A stretch of DNA of 64,000 nt. Source: Rotaria macrura (Eukaryota; Rotifera; Eurotatoria; Philodinida; Philodinidae). The notes under the pieces were generated by a model, which worked only from the letters and a program-made list of their open reading frames with translations, was not told the origin of the DNA and ran no database searches. Numbering within the stretch: the stretch's first letter is position 1; each line of letters opens with the position of its first letter. Below are positions 36,101 to 49,300 of this stretch, in pieces. Location: positions 1-64,000 of the forward strand of contig OENT01000465.1 in NCBI GenBank assembly GCA_900239685.1, read 5' to 3'. The position numbers and the translations under genes were made by a program.

Positions 36101-37584
36101 TCTATACTCATGTGCAATGAATGGGCATTTCGACCTAAAAAATGAAAATCTTATCGACGAAATTTTTCTTGATTTCTTTGAATTGTAATCATCAAAGTCT
36201 GTCACAATTAATCATTGCAATATGTGAATAAAAGTACATTGTTTTATTTTTTATTTTGATCCGATCTAGTTATTAAACTAAGAAAAGATATTACTGAAGC
36301 GAAGCAATCATTAGAAATAAGAATATTTTTTCCCGACGATTTAGTTTTACATCATAATGAAGAATTCTTTCTTTGTTTCTTTTCATTTCATGGTAATAAA
36401 CGTCGTTGTCCATAATTTATAATAGTTCAACAAATGTGTCAATGAAAAGTGCTACTGAGAAGGAATGTGAAAGTTTTTGAAAATTAAAACTTGGTTGTAT
36501 TGACAAGAAAAGATGATCGCATGTGTTTGTTTAATATACTTTTCATTAATTGAAATCGTACGCTTTTATGGATCCTAGATACACTGAAAGCTCGAGCATA
36601 CCTGAGGCATTCGAGTTTTTTTAGCCGTGCTGTATTTTCATGTTTCAAGTTTGAATCATGACAGTTATACAGTATTTCAAGGATACAACTAAATCTACCA
36701 TTAACTACTAGTTGTGTCTTTATTGGTGATACTAGAAAATTACATTTTTCGTAGTATTAATACTTACTGGAAAATAGATAAGTAAACATACATAAATGAC
36801 TAGTACCAATCCTAGATTCTTATTAATCTAGTAGGATGAAATTATAAAAGTCATTTTCCAACCAAGTAAACTAATCATCTCGTTTGAATTATGTAGTAGG
36901 TCAATTTTCTTCTTGACTCAATATGAATGTACCTGGATGATAAGAATAAGAAGTTAGAAAGATAAATACTACAATTAACTGTTGAAGTCACAACAGTGTC
37001 ATTTGAAAAAGTTACCCATGAAGATTTTCTTCTTTGAGATCATGTCGGAGCATAGAATAGGTTTTCTCATGTTAATGAGAAAATCTTCTATTACATGAAT
37101 TTCAAATTTCAACGATATATTATATTTTTCAACATATTGATAAACTGAATTGAATAAATAAAGCGTTGAGTGAAATCAAATATTTACTTTTTTAAATATT
37201 AATCATGCTTTTGACGGCATGGATATTTTCACTTGTTGTATTTTTTTTCGTCGTTTTGCTTCTCTTTTAAAAATCCCTCATTGTGCCGTTTCCTCTTGTT
37301 GTTAAAAGAAGAAAGAAAAAAATCTTCTCTTTTTTAAATGTTTTCTTGCTTCCTTGCATCGTCGTTAAGAGAGAGAAAAATCTTTCGAACAATGACGACG
37401 TCGACAAGCGAACAAAGAGAAATGAGCATCCGCTTTCTTAAGGATGTTGGTAACATGCGTAACTCTGTTTATGTATATCAAACGTAGTTACCAACAACAA
37501 AAGAAAAGAAAACGAGAGAATTTGAAAAATTGTGACCTTCATACGACTTAAGGCATTCATACTTGCATCATATAGAAGATTTAA
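30119..37584. other. 7.5-kb gene-poor region
   Basis: The longest open frames (about 60-77 codons, e.g. 30556-30789 and 31308-31532) are unsupported. I see no tRNA, element ends or long repeats, only AT-rich sequence with poly-A/T and purine runs. A pure run of 12 C lies at 34155-34166. It could hold distal regulatory sequence for the gene at 37585, but nothing specific is visible. Confidence 0.4.
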
Positions 37585-39814
37585 ATGATTGTTCAACCGT
37601 CAACAATATTTGTCATATCGAAACAACATAATCAGCCATCCGGTGAATGTCTCTATGCCTGCGGTTCTGAACTAGTAAATGATAATGTGAATAGAATTCA
37701 CATGAATCCACGTGATATTTACATTTATAATGGCCTTGATAAAGATCTTTTAGAACAAAAATCAAGATGTAAGAAAAAATAAGACTATTGAAAAGTAGAA
37801 GGATTAAACATAGACATGAAAGAAGAAAAGCAAAGCATGAAAGTCAATTTTTCTTTTTTCTCATATTCAATTTTCTATGTTTTTTTTTATTTTGATTTTA
37901 TTCACCTTATTGTTGTAGTAACAAGTGCTTGTCATTTTAACAATACAAGTGTTGAGCTCGTCCAACGCTATAAGCAAAGTAGTGAAACAAGTGATCGTGT
38001 CTATCATTCAACAGAAACAGTTGATGAAGCATTGAATCCACCTTGGGCTTTACATTACGAAACAAAACGGCGATCAGCTACTCCTAAACTCTCGTCTAAT
38101 TCAACCAATAGTAAGTAAAAGAAAAAGAAAAGCTATCCTAAATTTGCCATTCAAGTAATTTATTCCATTTATGACATATATCATGTGGGAATTCTATTTC
38201 TTTCGTTGAAAAATAATAAGGAATATATAATGCCGTTATTTTTAGTTACATAAACAACAGTAGATATTATTAGTTTTGTCTTGGGTTGTCCGATAAATGT
38301 TCATAATTTGGATAGAAAAATAGTATGGATATGAAATGATTATAGTCATTTTAACCGAGACTCAATAGAAAAATTTCCTAACGAATTATGAAAAACTAAT
38401 CATTTGAATAATCCTTTGCATTGTTCAAAACAAAACAAAAAAGACAAAGAAAAACTATGCGTAACTAAATCGTGAAAGTTTTGAATGACGAGCTATACGA
38501 ACATGTAAATTCGATGTGTATAATAAAGTTAAGTTGTAGAAAAAGGAAGTGCCAAACTGCTGCGAGAACAGTCATAAATTAGTTATTTATAAATATTCTT
38601 CCTTTTTTGTATCCGTTTCCGATGTAGTTCGTGTTTAAAATAATGTATCTCCAAAACCTATTGTTGTCTTTCTAAGTGTCAATACATGAAGAACCGCCTC
38701 GTCGATTGAAGAGTGCTCCAGTCACTCGTTCATTTCCTTCGACAACAGCTCTAACGATTCCAGAGCCACGTTTTCTAACTTCTTCATATCCAGTTGCGAC
38801 AGTTAATCCAATTCCATCGCCAATACAAACGAAAGCTCGTGCTTCATCGGCTAAGCCACGTCTTCATATGAGTGTAACAAATGAAAATAGGCCACAACAA
38901 CGTGACATAAAATCAGCTCATGTATCTCGTCAAAGAGATGATAAAAAATTATCTGATGAAGAAATACAACAAATTTTTAAACACGTCTATGGAGATAAAG
39001 TTGAACAAGTACCAGTGCAACAAGAACAGCCGGTACAAATTATTTATACACAACCACAACCCTCATGTGTTTCTCCGTCGCCTGTTTATATCTATCAAAA
39101 ATCTACCAGTTGGTCTACAGACGCAGCTCCACCAACAGCTGTTCGTAAAACAGTCGAAGTAAATCCAGTTTCACTTAATCCACATCATGTTTATCGTCCG
39201 GCTCTTATTGCTGTTCAAAATACGGATAGGAAATCTGTCATCAAAGAACATTCAACAGCATCGACAATAAAAACAAAATATCGTCGACGATATCATCATA
39301 GTCATGGAAAACGCAATGAACCTTTAGCCGCAGTATCGCCCATGTCACAAAAACCGAAACTATCACTTGAAATAGATGGTGTCAAATTAACACATGATCC
39401 AAAAATTACTTTTGATAATAAATCAGGAAATATTACAAAATATTTTATTGACGGACGATTATATTTAATCAAAGATCAATGTTACAATGTTTTAGATAAT
39501 ATTGACATAGGAAAACTAGAACAATATAATAAAAATTTAAAGTAAGCCATCAAGAATTTATATTCTTCATTCATTGATATTCTATTATTTTGATTAGAAT
39601 TCCAACACGCACAAAATCTTATCAAACAATGTCCATGGACAATTTTCAAATTCCTCAGCCATCACAAAATCTACAATATGACACATATCGTCCTGATAGG
39701 TCACCATCACGAGGACATCGTTATTGTATTGATCGAAGTTTATTATCGGACAATATTAATGTAAATAGAATGTCCTTATCACAACGACCACCAACAGCAA
39801 CTGTCTATGCTTAA
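37585..39814 (+). CDS. Uncharacterised four-exon, Ser/Pro/Gln-rich basic protein (485 aa)
   Basis: Exons 37585-37768, 37919-38110, 38677-39541 and 39598-39814 join in phase with GT/AG introns (GTAAGA, GTAAGT and GTAAGC donors) to 1458 nt. A TAA lies immediately before the ATG, and an acceptor-like ATATAG ends 9 nt upstream. There is no signal peptide or membrane segment, so it is probably cytoplasmic or nuclear. Exon 2 has HYETKRRSATPKLSS. Exon 3 is rich in Pro, Gln and Ser with basic patches (KTKYRRRYHHSHGKR). It also has a charged helix (KKLSDEEIQQIFKHVYGDK) and a more ordered end (LSLEIDGVKLTHDPKITFD, ITKYFIDGRLYLIKD). Exon 4 ends RPPTATVYA. AATAAA follows the stop within 10 nt. I recognise no domain; a scaffold or cytoskeletal role is a guess. 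Confidence 0.8.
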
Positions 39815-42800
39815 ACAATAAACTGATTTATATCTTTTTTTTTTCTTTAATTGTGTTTGCTTCGACGATCATTTTCTTCTTGTGCCTTTTGTTTAGAGAG
39901 AAAAAGATCGAGTGCTTCTTGTACTTCATCATTTTTTCATTATTACTACAACATTGAAGACATGTGAAATAGATCTATCGTATTAGAACAAAAAAAAAAA
40001 GAAAGAAGTTCGAAACGTAGACAGACAGAAACAGAAAGAGAAACGGGGCGAAACAAAGGGTGGGGGGGGGGGGAGGAGAGACAAAATGATCTTTCTTTTA
40101 TTCAATGTAAAAAATTTCATTATGGTTCTGGTTGTTGTTTGTCAACAAAATAGAATAGGTAGAATTGAACCATCTACAAATTTGAAAGAGTACTTTTATT
40201 TTTGATTCAAGTTTTTCTTTTTCTTCTGTCATATTATGTCTTTGTTTTGCTGATTGGATACAGATTTGCTAAACCAACGGAAAAAACCGTTACGGCTGCT
40301 TGAATCTACATAGTATCTTGTGATAACATAACATAAATGTAATTTAACAGAGAATTTCTTTTCGTTCTTCATAAAACAACGGTCGTTCTATTTCGAGCAC
40401 ATAGCCCTGGTGGTTGGCACTCAAGCACAGAGTAAAAGAAAATGAAGAAGAAAAGAAGAAAAAAAAACGACGAAGAAACACCCAAGTGATGCTAAATAAC
40501 TAGATCTATCAAAAGAGAAGTAGACAGGCAAGAGAAATGTTGATTGGAGAAATATGAGAATAAAAATTGACAACTATTTTTCTTGTTCGTTCGCCTACTC
40601 TACACAATTTCAACAAACATCGCATCTTTCATCACCAACAAATATATGTAAAAAAACAACACAATACCAACATAAAAAGAAACGTATGTTGATTTAGTAA
40701 ATGTATGCCCAGAAACTAGAACACTACTTGATCAACAGTAATATTAATTAAAGTCTACTTCGCATTAAGTCTTTCTTCATTTTCTTTTGTGTACGCATTA
40801 TATGATGACTTGAAATCATAAATATCAGCTTAGCTCTAGTCGAATAGGCTGTTGCTTGTAAAAGAATCGATTCGTATTTCTAGGACATTAAAAAAGACTT
40901 GTATTTCTATTCATATTCCGTTTTTCTTTCTCACTATTCGTATTACCATAAGCTGTGAGCATATGTAAATAGATTCAATTCATTTATTATAGTTAAATGA
41001 ACAACAGTATATTTCATACTGCCGATATTCTCACAGTATGCTAATATTCCTGTTGTTTCAGTCAATACGAACATTCATCTTGCCGTTCATCAAAAACATA
41101 CGTCAGACTCGTTTCTTTTTTATCACCAGGATACGATAAGGAGATTGAGTCCGTCGGGCATTTTTTTTTGTTTTATGTCGCATGTATGATTACAATCTTT
41201 TCTATCCATTGATTTCGATTTAACGAGAAAAACATATATATTTTTTTTCAGGATCGAACCAATTAGTAAATTAGATGTTATAGTTCATTTACTTTTCTTC
41301 CTAGAGAAATTATTTTTCTTTTTTTTTTCTATAAAAAAAAAGGGGATAAAAGAAAAGCATAAACATTCGGACATGTATATCTTGAAGGTAAATTCCTCTA
41401 TGCTACTTTCTCAAGTTTGGAAGGAATGTACTGACAAAATAATTCTCGTGTATGTTATAAGTGCTAATCTTGTTCCTAAATCAAAAAAAATAACTTAGAT
41501 TTTCACTAATGAAGAAAAAAAAGAAAATTTTTGCATTACTAGATTCTTTTCTACGACGGAAAAAAACTGACATGAAATGACGTCGAATTTTCAAGTACAG
41601 GTAGGAAAATTGTATTCAAGTCTTTAATTGAGTAGAAATCCACCTTAAATTTTTCAGGAAATAAGATTTTTTTATCGATTGTGTATGAATTACTTTAAAC
41701 TGACAGTTGAAATAGTTTTATATTATTTCCGATAGAAGTTTTTTTTTCTTCTTAACTATTCATACATAAGATTTGAGAAAGAAAAAAAAATATATAATTT
41801 TTTTCTTTCAATGATAACACATTGGGTGTTAAGATCAATTTAAGATCATATTCAGCGTCACCCATTATCTTAATGAGAGATGAACATTTTAATATGTGTT
41901 GGACACTATCAAATGCAAATATATATGTGTATGAATATAACTGACAATATTATTTACTTTAATTTTTACTTCTCTATTCGAGTGTATTTTTTCCTAATCA
42001 TACGAGTTTTCTTTTTTATGAAGAGAAACTTATCTCATTAGAACGAGTAAGTTTTAAAAAATGACATATTGTATGTGATCATTATTTTATTAGACATGTC
42101 CCATTATTTGTTGCTTCCTTCTTTTTTTCAATAAACATATAACGCATTGACAAATAGACTTATGTCACGGAAATCTTTTTAGCTTTTGTGCCTTCATCAC
42201 CTATATATATATATATATATATATTTAATATTGTATTATATGTACGTCATAGGGTCTCCATACTATATATTTCCTAAAGCATTAAAACTCTTCTTTTTCT
42301 TTTTTTTTTGTTCCAATAAAAACTGAATGCTATACTCTTTTCTTACCTCTCCTTATTCTTGCTAGCAATATGTCGGTTGATTAAGTAGACACCATATCTT
42401 CTATAATTTAACACCTATTGAAATCCTTCAGTAGAAACACGTCGTCACCATTTTTCGAACAAAGATTTTTTGAGTCCTAATAATTATGAGTTCGTCTTAT
42501 TAAAAGGAAAACCGGAAATTAATATTAAGACGTTATGCCTATGCTATTGAATAAACGATCAATCGTTTATTCGTGCGTATTAGGAAAACATTGTAGTGAT
42601 TTACAATACAAAAGGGCAAATATAACGATGTAGGGTTGCATAAGAATTTGACTCCCACCTAATTTTCTAGTTTCTTTTTCCTTATCATATCAATCTCCAT
42701 TATTTATGCCATCCGTTAACGTGATCAAGACAAAGACATTGATGTAAGATTGTAATGACATGCTTTGGTTTCCTTGTTTAATAAAGACTAGTAATTCGTT

Positions 42801-43698
42801 AGTTTTCAACAATTATAATGAACCGTATAGTTTGAAGAACGGAAAACAACAGAATACAGACTTCCACCTCTTCAGAAAAGTATTAATATATATATATATA
42901 TGATTACGGAAATAAGGTTCGAAGATATTATATCATTTTCTGTTTATTTGATCTTACATTCAATAGGCAAGTATATGGTTGTTAAGAGCTCATGAGATTT
43001 TCTTTTTTTTTCCTGAGATGGTAATAATAATGATACTGATGATCATAATAATAGTAATAAGCTCATCAGATTTAGATGTTTCTCACAGCAATTTTATAAC
43101 AATTGATAAATATTTATATTTTAAGTTAACTTTGAAAACAAATAATCATGATCAATTTAAAACATGTGCAGGAAATTGACTTGGATTTTCTTCGAGAAAA
43201 CAAAACAATCAATAAGATAATCTACATTCGATTGAGATGGAATTTACTGGTTTAGTCTGTCAAAATCAATGAACTCTATTTTATAATAAATCAATATTCT
43301 AAACGATTATTAGTTTAAATGTCAAAAGACATTAACCATAATAGAATAGACTTTAAAATGATTCGTTGAATATAAGTAAGAAAGAAACTTGTTATTTAAC
43401 GAGTATTTTTCCTCTAGTACTTTCCTTTCGATTTTCTTTTGTACTCATTCATGCAAAATTTGAAAATAACAGTTCTTTTTAAATTTCATATTTGTGACAC
43501 TTCATAATTTTGACGACATATAAGTAGTTACTTTCTTCAGTTATTTTTTTTGTAAACTTTGTTCAGGCATTGTTAGAAAAGAAAATATATACATCTGTCG
43601 CTTGATAATTTTCTTTTAATGTGTCTAGAATAAGGCACTTAGAGAATATAAAATGTGTCATTAGAGATTACCGACAGTTAAGAAAGAAATATTGGTGA

Positions 43699-43734
<36 letters not shown>

Positions 43735-43809
43735 TTTTACTTTTTAGAATGAGTAGAATTATTTAACAAAGTAAGAGAGAACAAAAACGAAAAGTTAACA
43801 ATGTGAAGT
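39815..43809. other. Intergenic region with simple repeats
   Basis: Contains purine-rich tracts, a run of 12 G (40062-40073), (TA)n at 42202-42224 and 42885-42901, and an (AT)n(TG)n tract at about 43699-43734, roughly 75 bp before the GPCR start. No gene seen. Confidence 0.45.
43699..43734. repeat. (AT)n(TG)n microsatellite
   Basis: About 12 AT units pass directly into about 6 TG units. It lies in the promoter-proximal region of the GPCR gene and is likely length-polymorphic. Confidence 0.9.
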
Positions 43810-46346
43810 ATGAATACAACAAAAATATCAACAACTGTAGCAGTTAAACTATCCAATTCCGATAATTTTGCTGCACAATTTAAACATGGTTGTCAAGTAT
43901 TTCGATTTTATTCAAGTATTATTCTTGTTATTGTTGGTATGATTGGTTCTTTATTGTCCATAAAAGTTTTTTCATCGACAAAAATTCGGCGAAATTCATC
44001 TAATGAATATCTTATAACAAGTAAGAGAATTTTTTCTTTTATAATAATATATAACTAAAAATTGAAAGTAGCCGTAAAATAAAAAATTAAATATCTCTAA
44101 TCTATGCAAATTGAATGAACTAATTTTTTTCCATGAATTATACAACAGTATCTTTGAAGATTTAGCACTTTAAAACAAGTCACGAAATCTATCAATTTAA
44201 CTAAAATGATTGATCTCGTTGTAACTTCTCCGAAACGAACACGCAAGGTTAATCACTCTTGGGAAAATTGAAACTTTTTTTCAAATAAAAATTTCTAAAA
44301 ACCAGAAAATTTTTCGTGCACAAATAATTACTTCTTTACAGTTCTTGTGAGGGAAAAAAAAGTTAGTTCCTTTGATTACCAAAGTATACGACGATGTCAG
44401 CTATCTATTTACCTCCTTTTTAAAATGATTGTTTTATAGCCGATGATGTGTTTTATTCAAAAATTTACATTTTTTTAGTGAGTTTTATCGTGGCGTTACT
44501 ACTCTTCAACTTCTTTTGTGATGAAGTTCTTCGATCTCTTGTACATGATTTTCATGTTGATTTACCATTAAACCTCGTTGATTTATCACGGCCACTTTGT
44601 AAATGTAAGTAAATCAGAACTATTAAAAGAAAAAGCATACGAACACAAATAAATCTTTGTCAAGATTGAGTAATTAATTCAAACAGATGTTTTTACAACA
44701 CCCTAGTTGATCGACCGACAGATGACTGGATTTAGAATTATCAGAGAATAATTCAAGTAAATTAGTTTCAATTTTACAGAGAGCCAAAAACAGAAAACCT
44801 AATATCTGACATAAGATGTTTATCTAAAGCTTCCAAAAAGACAAACACGTATGAGAAAACAGTATTGATAATCTTTATAAATATAATAATAAATCGGATT
44901 ATATAAAATTCAATGTCACATAACTAGATTTTTACATACATACAGATGAGATTTAAATATATATATATATATTTACTTCTTGTATTGTAAAAACAGCATA
45001 GCTTTCATTGTGTATTAATGAAAAACATAGACGTAGCATGGATTTGCTACTAAACTATTCACTATGTTATTTGTATTTTCCCAAATACAAATCTAAGTTT
45101 TGCCCGTCAACAGTATTCTTCGATTACTTTTGATTATTCAAGTAGTTTAGAGTGCTTTTATATACTTATGAACTCATTTGAACAAATGTGGTTCATTTTA
45201 CAATTTGGTCAACATACAACAAAGGATAGTATAGATATTCGTTGATTAGATTCATTTGTAGAAATTTACTGTGAATTCAATATGCTTATTATTAACATCT
45301 ACAATGATCGATGACTTCTTCTAATTTTCTTTTTGTTTCATTATCTATATTTATACATATATATAGGCTCAACATATTTTCGTCATACATTACGTTTTGC
45401 TGCTCATTGGATAGTTGTGGCTTTTACATTAGAACGTCTCATTGTTGTTTATTTTCCTTTACAAACATCTGTCTTATGTAATCCCCGTAGTGCTCGTCGA
45501 ATTTGTTTATCTATCTTAGTTGTATCATTTTTATTGCCATTTTATTCATTTATTATGTCCGATGTAAGTGCTGATGACAAACATCAACAACTTGAATGTG
45601 ATATAATGAATAAATTCAAAAAAATTTATTTTTATTTAACAATCATTTATGGAAATTTAACATTGACATTTCCAATATTAATTGTTTGTATCGTTAATAT
45701 TCTAACTGTTCGGCAATTATTACGTGCCGGACGTTTACGCAAACAACAACAACTAAATCAAACAAAAAAAGTCGATAGTGCAAATAAGGACTATGTTAAC
45801 ATGATTGTTAAAAATCAACTAGAAAACGATAAAGTAACATGGATGCTTGTTGTTATATCGATTACATTTGGTATTTTAAATTTTCCTTATTTTATTCTTT
45901 GGTTAATTGTTTGTATAATACGTGTGCGTGGAAAAACTCCATCGGCTTATATTGAATCTGGAAAAATGGTTGCTGAAGTTTTTTATTTACTCCATTATAG
46001 TTTATATTTTTTTCTATATGTTATTTCTCGACGAAGTTTCCGTAAAGTATTAATTGAAAAAATGCGCTGGCGATGTGATTGCTTCGATCAATGGCGTTTA
46101 AATGAAATGCGTCTCGATGCTGCATTACGTTCACAACAAGTACCACGACCACCCACAGCACGAAATGGTGTCAATAATGCAAGTATAACAAGTCGAACAT
46201 CAATAACACATTTACGAGGAAGTTCAACTCGACGTGGACTACTAACGAATAATTCGAAAAAAACTAAAAAAGATACGCCAAATCCTTTTATGTTAAATGA
46301 CAACATGAATAATGTATACCCGTTTAATTCTGGCAATGCTGTTTAA
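43810..46346 (+). CDS. Rhodopsin-class (class A) GPCR, peptide-receptor type (438 aa)
   Basis: Exons 43810-44020, 44479-44604 and 45367-46346 join in phase (GTAAGA and GTAAGT donors, TTTAG and ATATAG acceptors) to 1317 nt. Seven membrane segments: TM1 YSSIILVIVGMIGSLLSI (about 34-51), TM2 MSFIVALLLFNFFCDEVL (71-88), TM3 RHTLRFAAHWIVVAFTL (118-134), TM4 ICLSILVVSFLLPFYSFI, TM5 IYFYLTIIYGNLTLTFPI, TM6 MLVVISITFGILNFPYFI, TM7 EVFYLLHYSLYFFLYVIS. Cys111 or Cys113 before TM3 and the Cys of LECDI in loop 2 fit the conserved disulfide. The DRY motif is Glu135-Arg136-Leu137 and NPxxY is YFFLY. These are traits shared with FMRFamide- and other neuropeptide-type receptors, so a neuropeptide ligand is likely but unproven. 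The tail is basic and Ser/Thr-rich. N-glycosylation is possible at Asn2. Confidence 0.88.
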
Positions 46347-49300
46347 ATATAGGACTCTGCCAGATTGATAACGAAAATGCTTCTTTTTCACGTCCATCAT
46401 CTCAAATATCTCCCGTATATTTGATCGGATGATGGTGTTTTTTTTTCGCATGGAATGATTCGATATCAATTTTCATTGTTCTTCTTTATGTGTTTTGATT
46501 ATAGAAAAAGATATTTAAACAAATGTTTAGAAACGAGTTAGGAATTTTCTTTTCATGCTATGTATTCAGCAAGAAAAAAAAAGCAAGGGGATGAATGTAG
46601 AAATAAAAAACAATGAAGAAACTCGAGAGATCATTCATATCATACCAATTACTTTATTATCTATTCTATAAATAGTTTAACATCATCGGAAACTTATAGC
46701 TAATCATATCATGGCTATTAACTTCGGATAAGATATGTTAGAAGCGAGAGCATTTCGGTTCACTCATTCTGTTCCGGAAACCGTCGAAAAGTAATATTTT
46801 TTCTTTTCTATTGTTCTTAATATTAACACAATAGTTTTTAAACTAAAAGCAAACTCTAAACAAATATTAATAACTAATGATTATGTCATTGGATCTCATG
46901 ACTATCGAAGTACGATTCATTTTTCTTTGTAAAGAATTGCTATGTTTAAAAAAATACGTCGACATAAAACTAAAAATTTCTTTCTAAAATATTTCTATTT
47001 CAAATTAATTACATAAAATGTTCAAACATGTTATACATTAATTCAATAAAATATACAAGACATTAATGATATACCAACAACTGATAGAGAACTACTGTGT
47101 AAATCATGTCAAAGATCTACTTTATTTTCTTCTGAATGTTGAAACCAGTAATTATTAGCCAATCAATCAATGGATAACAGAATACGTGTTCTCGAACTAT
47201 TCTATATCTTATCTTGTCGTCTAACCCTATTAACCACAAAACTATGACATATTGAAAACTATTCTATGAGTAATATTTAGTATAGTTATACTATCGTACA
47301 GTTTTTATGAGAATGTCTATAACAAAAAAAAAATGTTTATTTTACAACGATTAATCGTCGTATTGAAATTCGAATCATAGAATTTCAAATTATTCACTTC
47401 TATGTTAATTAATTTTTTATTCTCTAGTCAATATCGATAAAATATTCAAAAAATAAAATGTACAAAAATAACCGACAAACCGAAATTTGAATTAGATAGT
47501 TTTGAGAGAACGTTTTTGTTTTTCTACAAAAGATTTATCTTAGCAATCTATTCGGAAATGAGTCAAACAACATTTCACATCTTTTTTTTTTTAAATTGTT
47601 TTTCTTCTTTCTTCTACTTGTGATATCATATAAATGACACTTAACTTATTTAATTAAATGTGATTAAAATGAACAAGTTGGAAATAATGTTTAACATCAA
47701 GATATAACAAAAATAAAGTGTCGAAAATGAAAGTGAGAATGAGAATTAGGATTGATTTTATTTGTGTCTTACTCGTTACCGAGGTGTATAAATCGATATC
47801 TTGTGTTTCTTCATCATTCTACATGCAATTCTCAAGCAAGCAAACATTTGGATGAATGCGTTTAAATGCTTAAAAATATGGAACCTCGATTGTAAATAAT
47901 TAACTTTCATTGAAGAAACGCATATTTCCAACTGTGTGTCCACTTGAATGTTATCAATTCTTTTTCTTTTTAATTCTGTCTTTTTTTGTTTATAATTAAT
48001 TTGGTGATAGAAAAAAAAAATATGTTGATTCTTAGTAAATTATTTATTTTCTATTGATTCGCTTCGTATCATTTTCGTTTGATGTCGAAAACGATTAACA
48101 TCTAACCTGATACTATACTAAAATAAGAACATAAATTAGGATGACCTAATCATTATGGAAAGCATTGAATATTACACTTAAGTAAACAAAAGATAGGATT
48201 GATTATGAAATGAATCTTTTCATAATTCCTTTCAGTAATTGATCATCTGATTTTCAAATATCGTATTAGGAAGGACCAACGGAGTAACATTTTAATCTTA
48301 ACAATGGAATTGCGACAATTCAACTCGGAAGATAAATTTTTGTTAGTGTAAGAAAATCATTATACGATCTATGTAGATGAAGACAGTGAATATGACTCAT
48401 TTCGAACCACTTATCAACTTTTGAATATTCTATCAAAAAAATAAAAGAACATGAATACACCAAATTGTTTCAGGTATTCAACGATTGTATTATTTCGTTC
48501 CTAAATTTCTAAACTAGCTATATAGAATGTACGATTGAACAACAGTTGATGCTTTTTCTTATCCAGTTCGAAAAGAAATCGCTTGATTAGTCAAATTATA
48601 ATTTGTTTGTATTCAATTTTCCATATATAATTACTGTAATTTTGTCGGTCTCGAATTTTTCACATTTATAGATTTAAATCATCATTGTCGAAAATTTTAT
48701 TAATGAAATAATACACATATACATAGAGAGACAGAGAAAATACATAAGAGTGTTCTTCATCTCCTACAAGTGTACAGGGGTCATTTGGGAATGAATAGTG
48801 ATCCGTTATCATCACAAGTGTCATCTTAAAGACGACGAAATACACAGCAGGAATCTAAGTGTTAACGACGATCATGTCTTTTCTCTTCTTGTTGACGCAA
48901 TCAAATTGTCAAGTCAAATGATATTCTGTACACGTATATACATGTATACGTATATGAGTGTGGGTAATATACATATACACACATACACTAGTCCCTCAAG
49001 GCGTAGTTGTCTTGATAATCAACGTAATTTAAAAAAAAACGACACGAAAAAAGTACTAAATGGTTACAGTTCGTTAACTATCGACATTTATATGTTTGTT
49101 GTTGTCTTGTACAGTTTTAATTAATAAGGAAAATGACAAGATTTTTGTATATGCATCAATCAATCAAGGATACATGTATATGTACAGGTAACATGATTAA
49201 AAGATTAGATAATTCTTTTATAAAAGACGATGTATACACGTTTTTTTTTAAATATGTATCATACTGTTAGTAGTGCAGTAGTTGTTTCTCCTTGTATTCA

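Noticed and set aside
38674..38678. Independent gene starting at the GTG at 38676
   Set aside because: It is an internal exon: the preceding exon ending at 38110 joins in phase through an AAG acceptor at 38676.
46088..46336. 82-codon minus-strand frame
   Set aside because: Shadow of the GPCR C-terminal tail.
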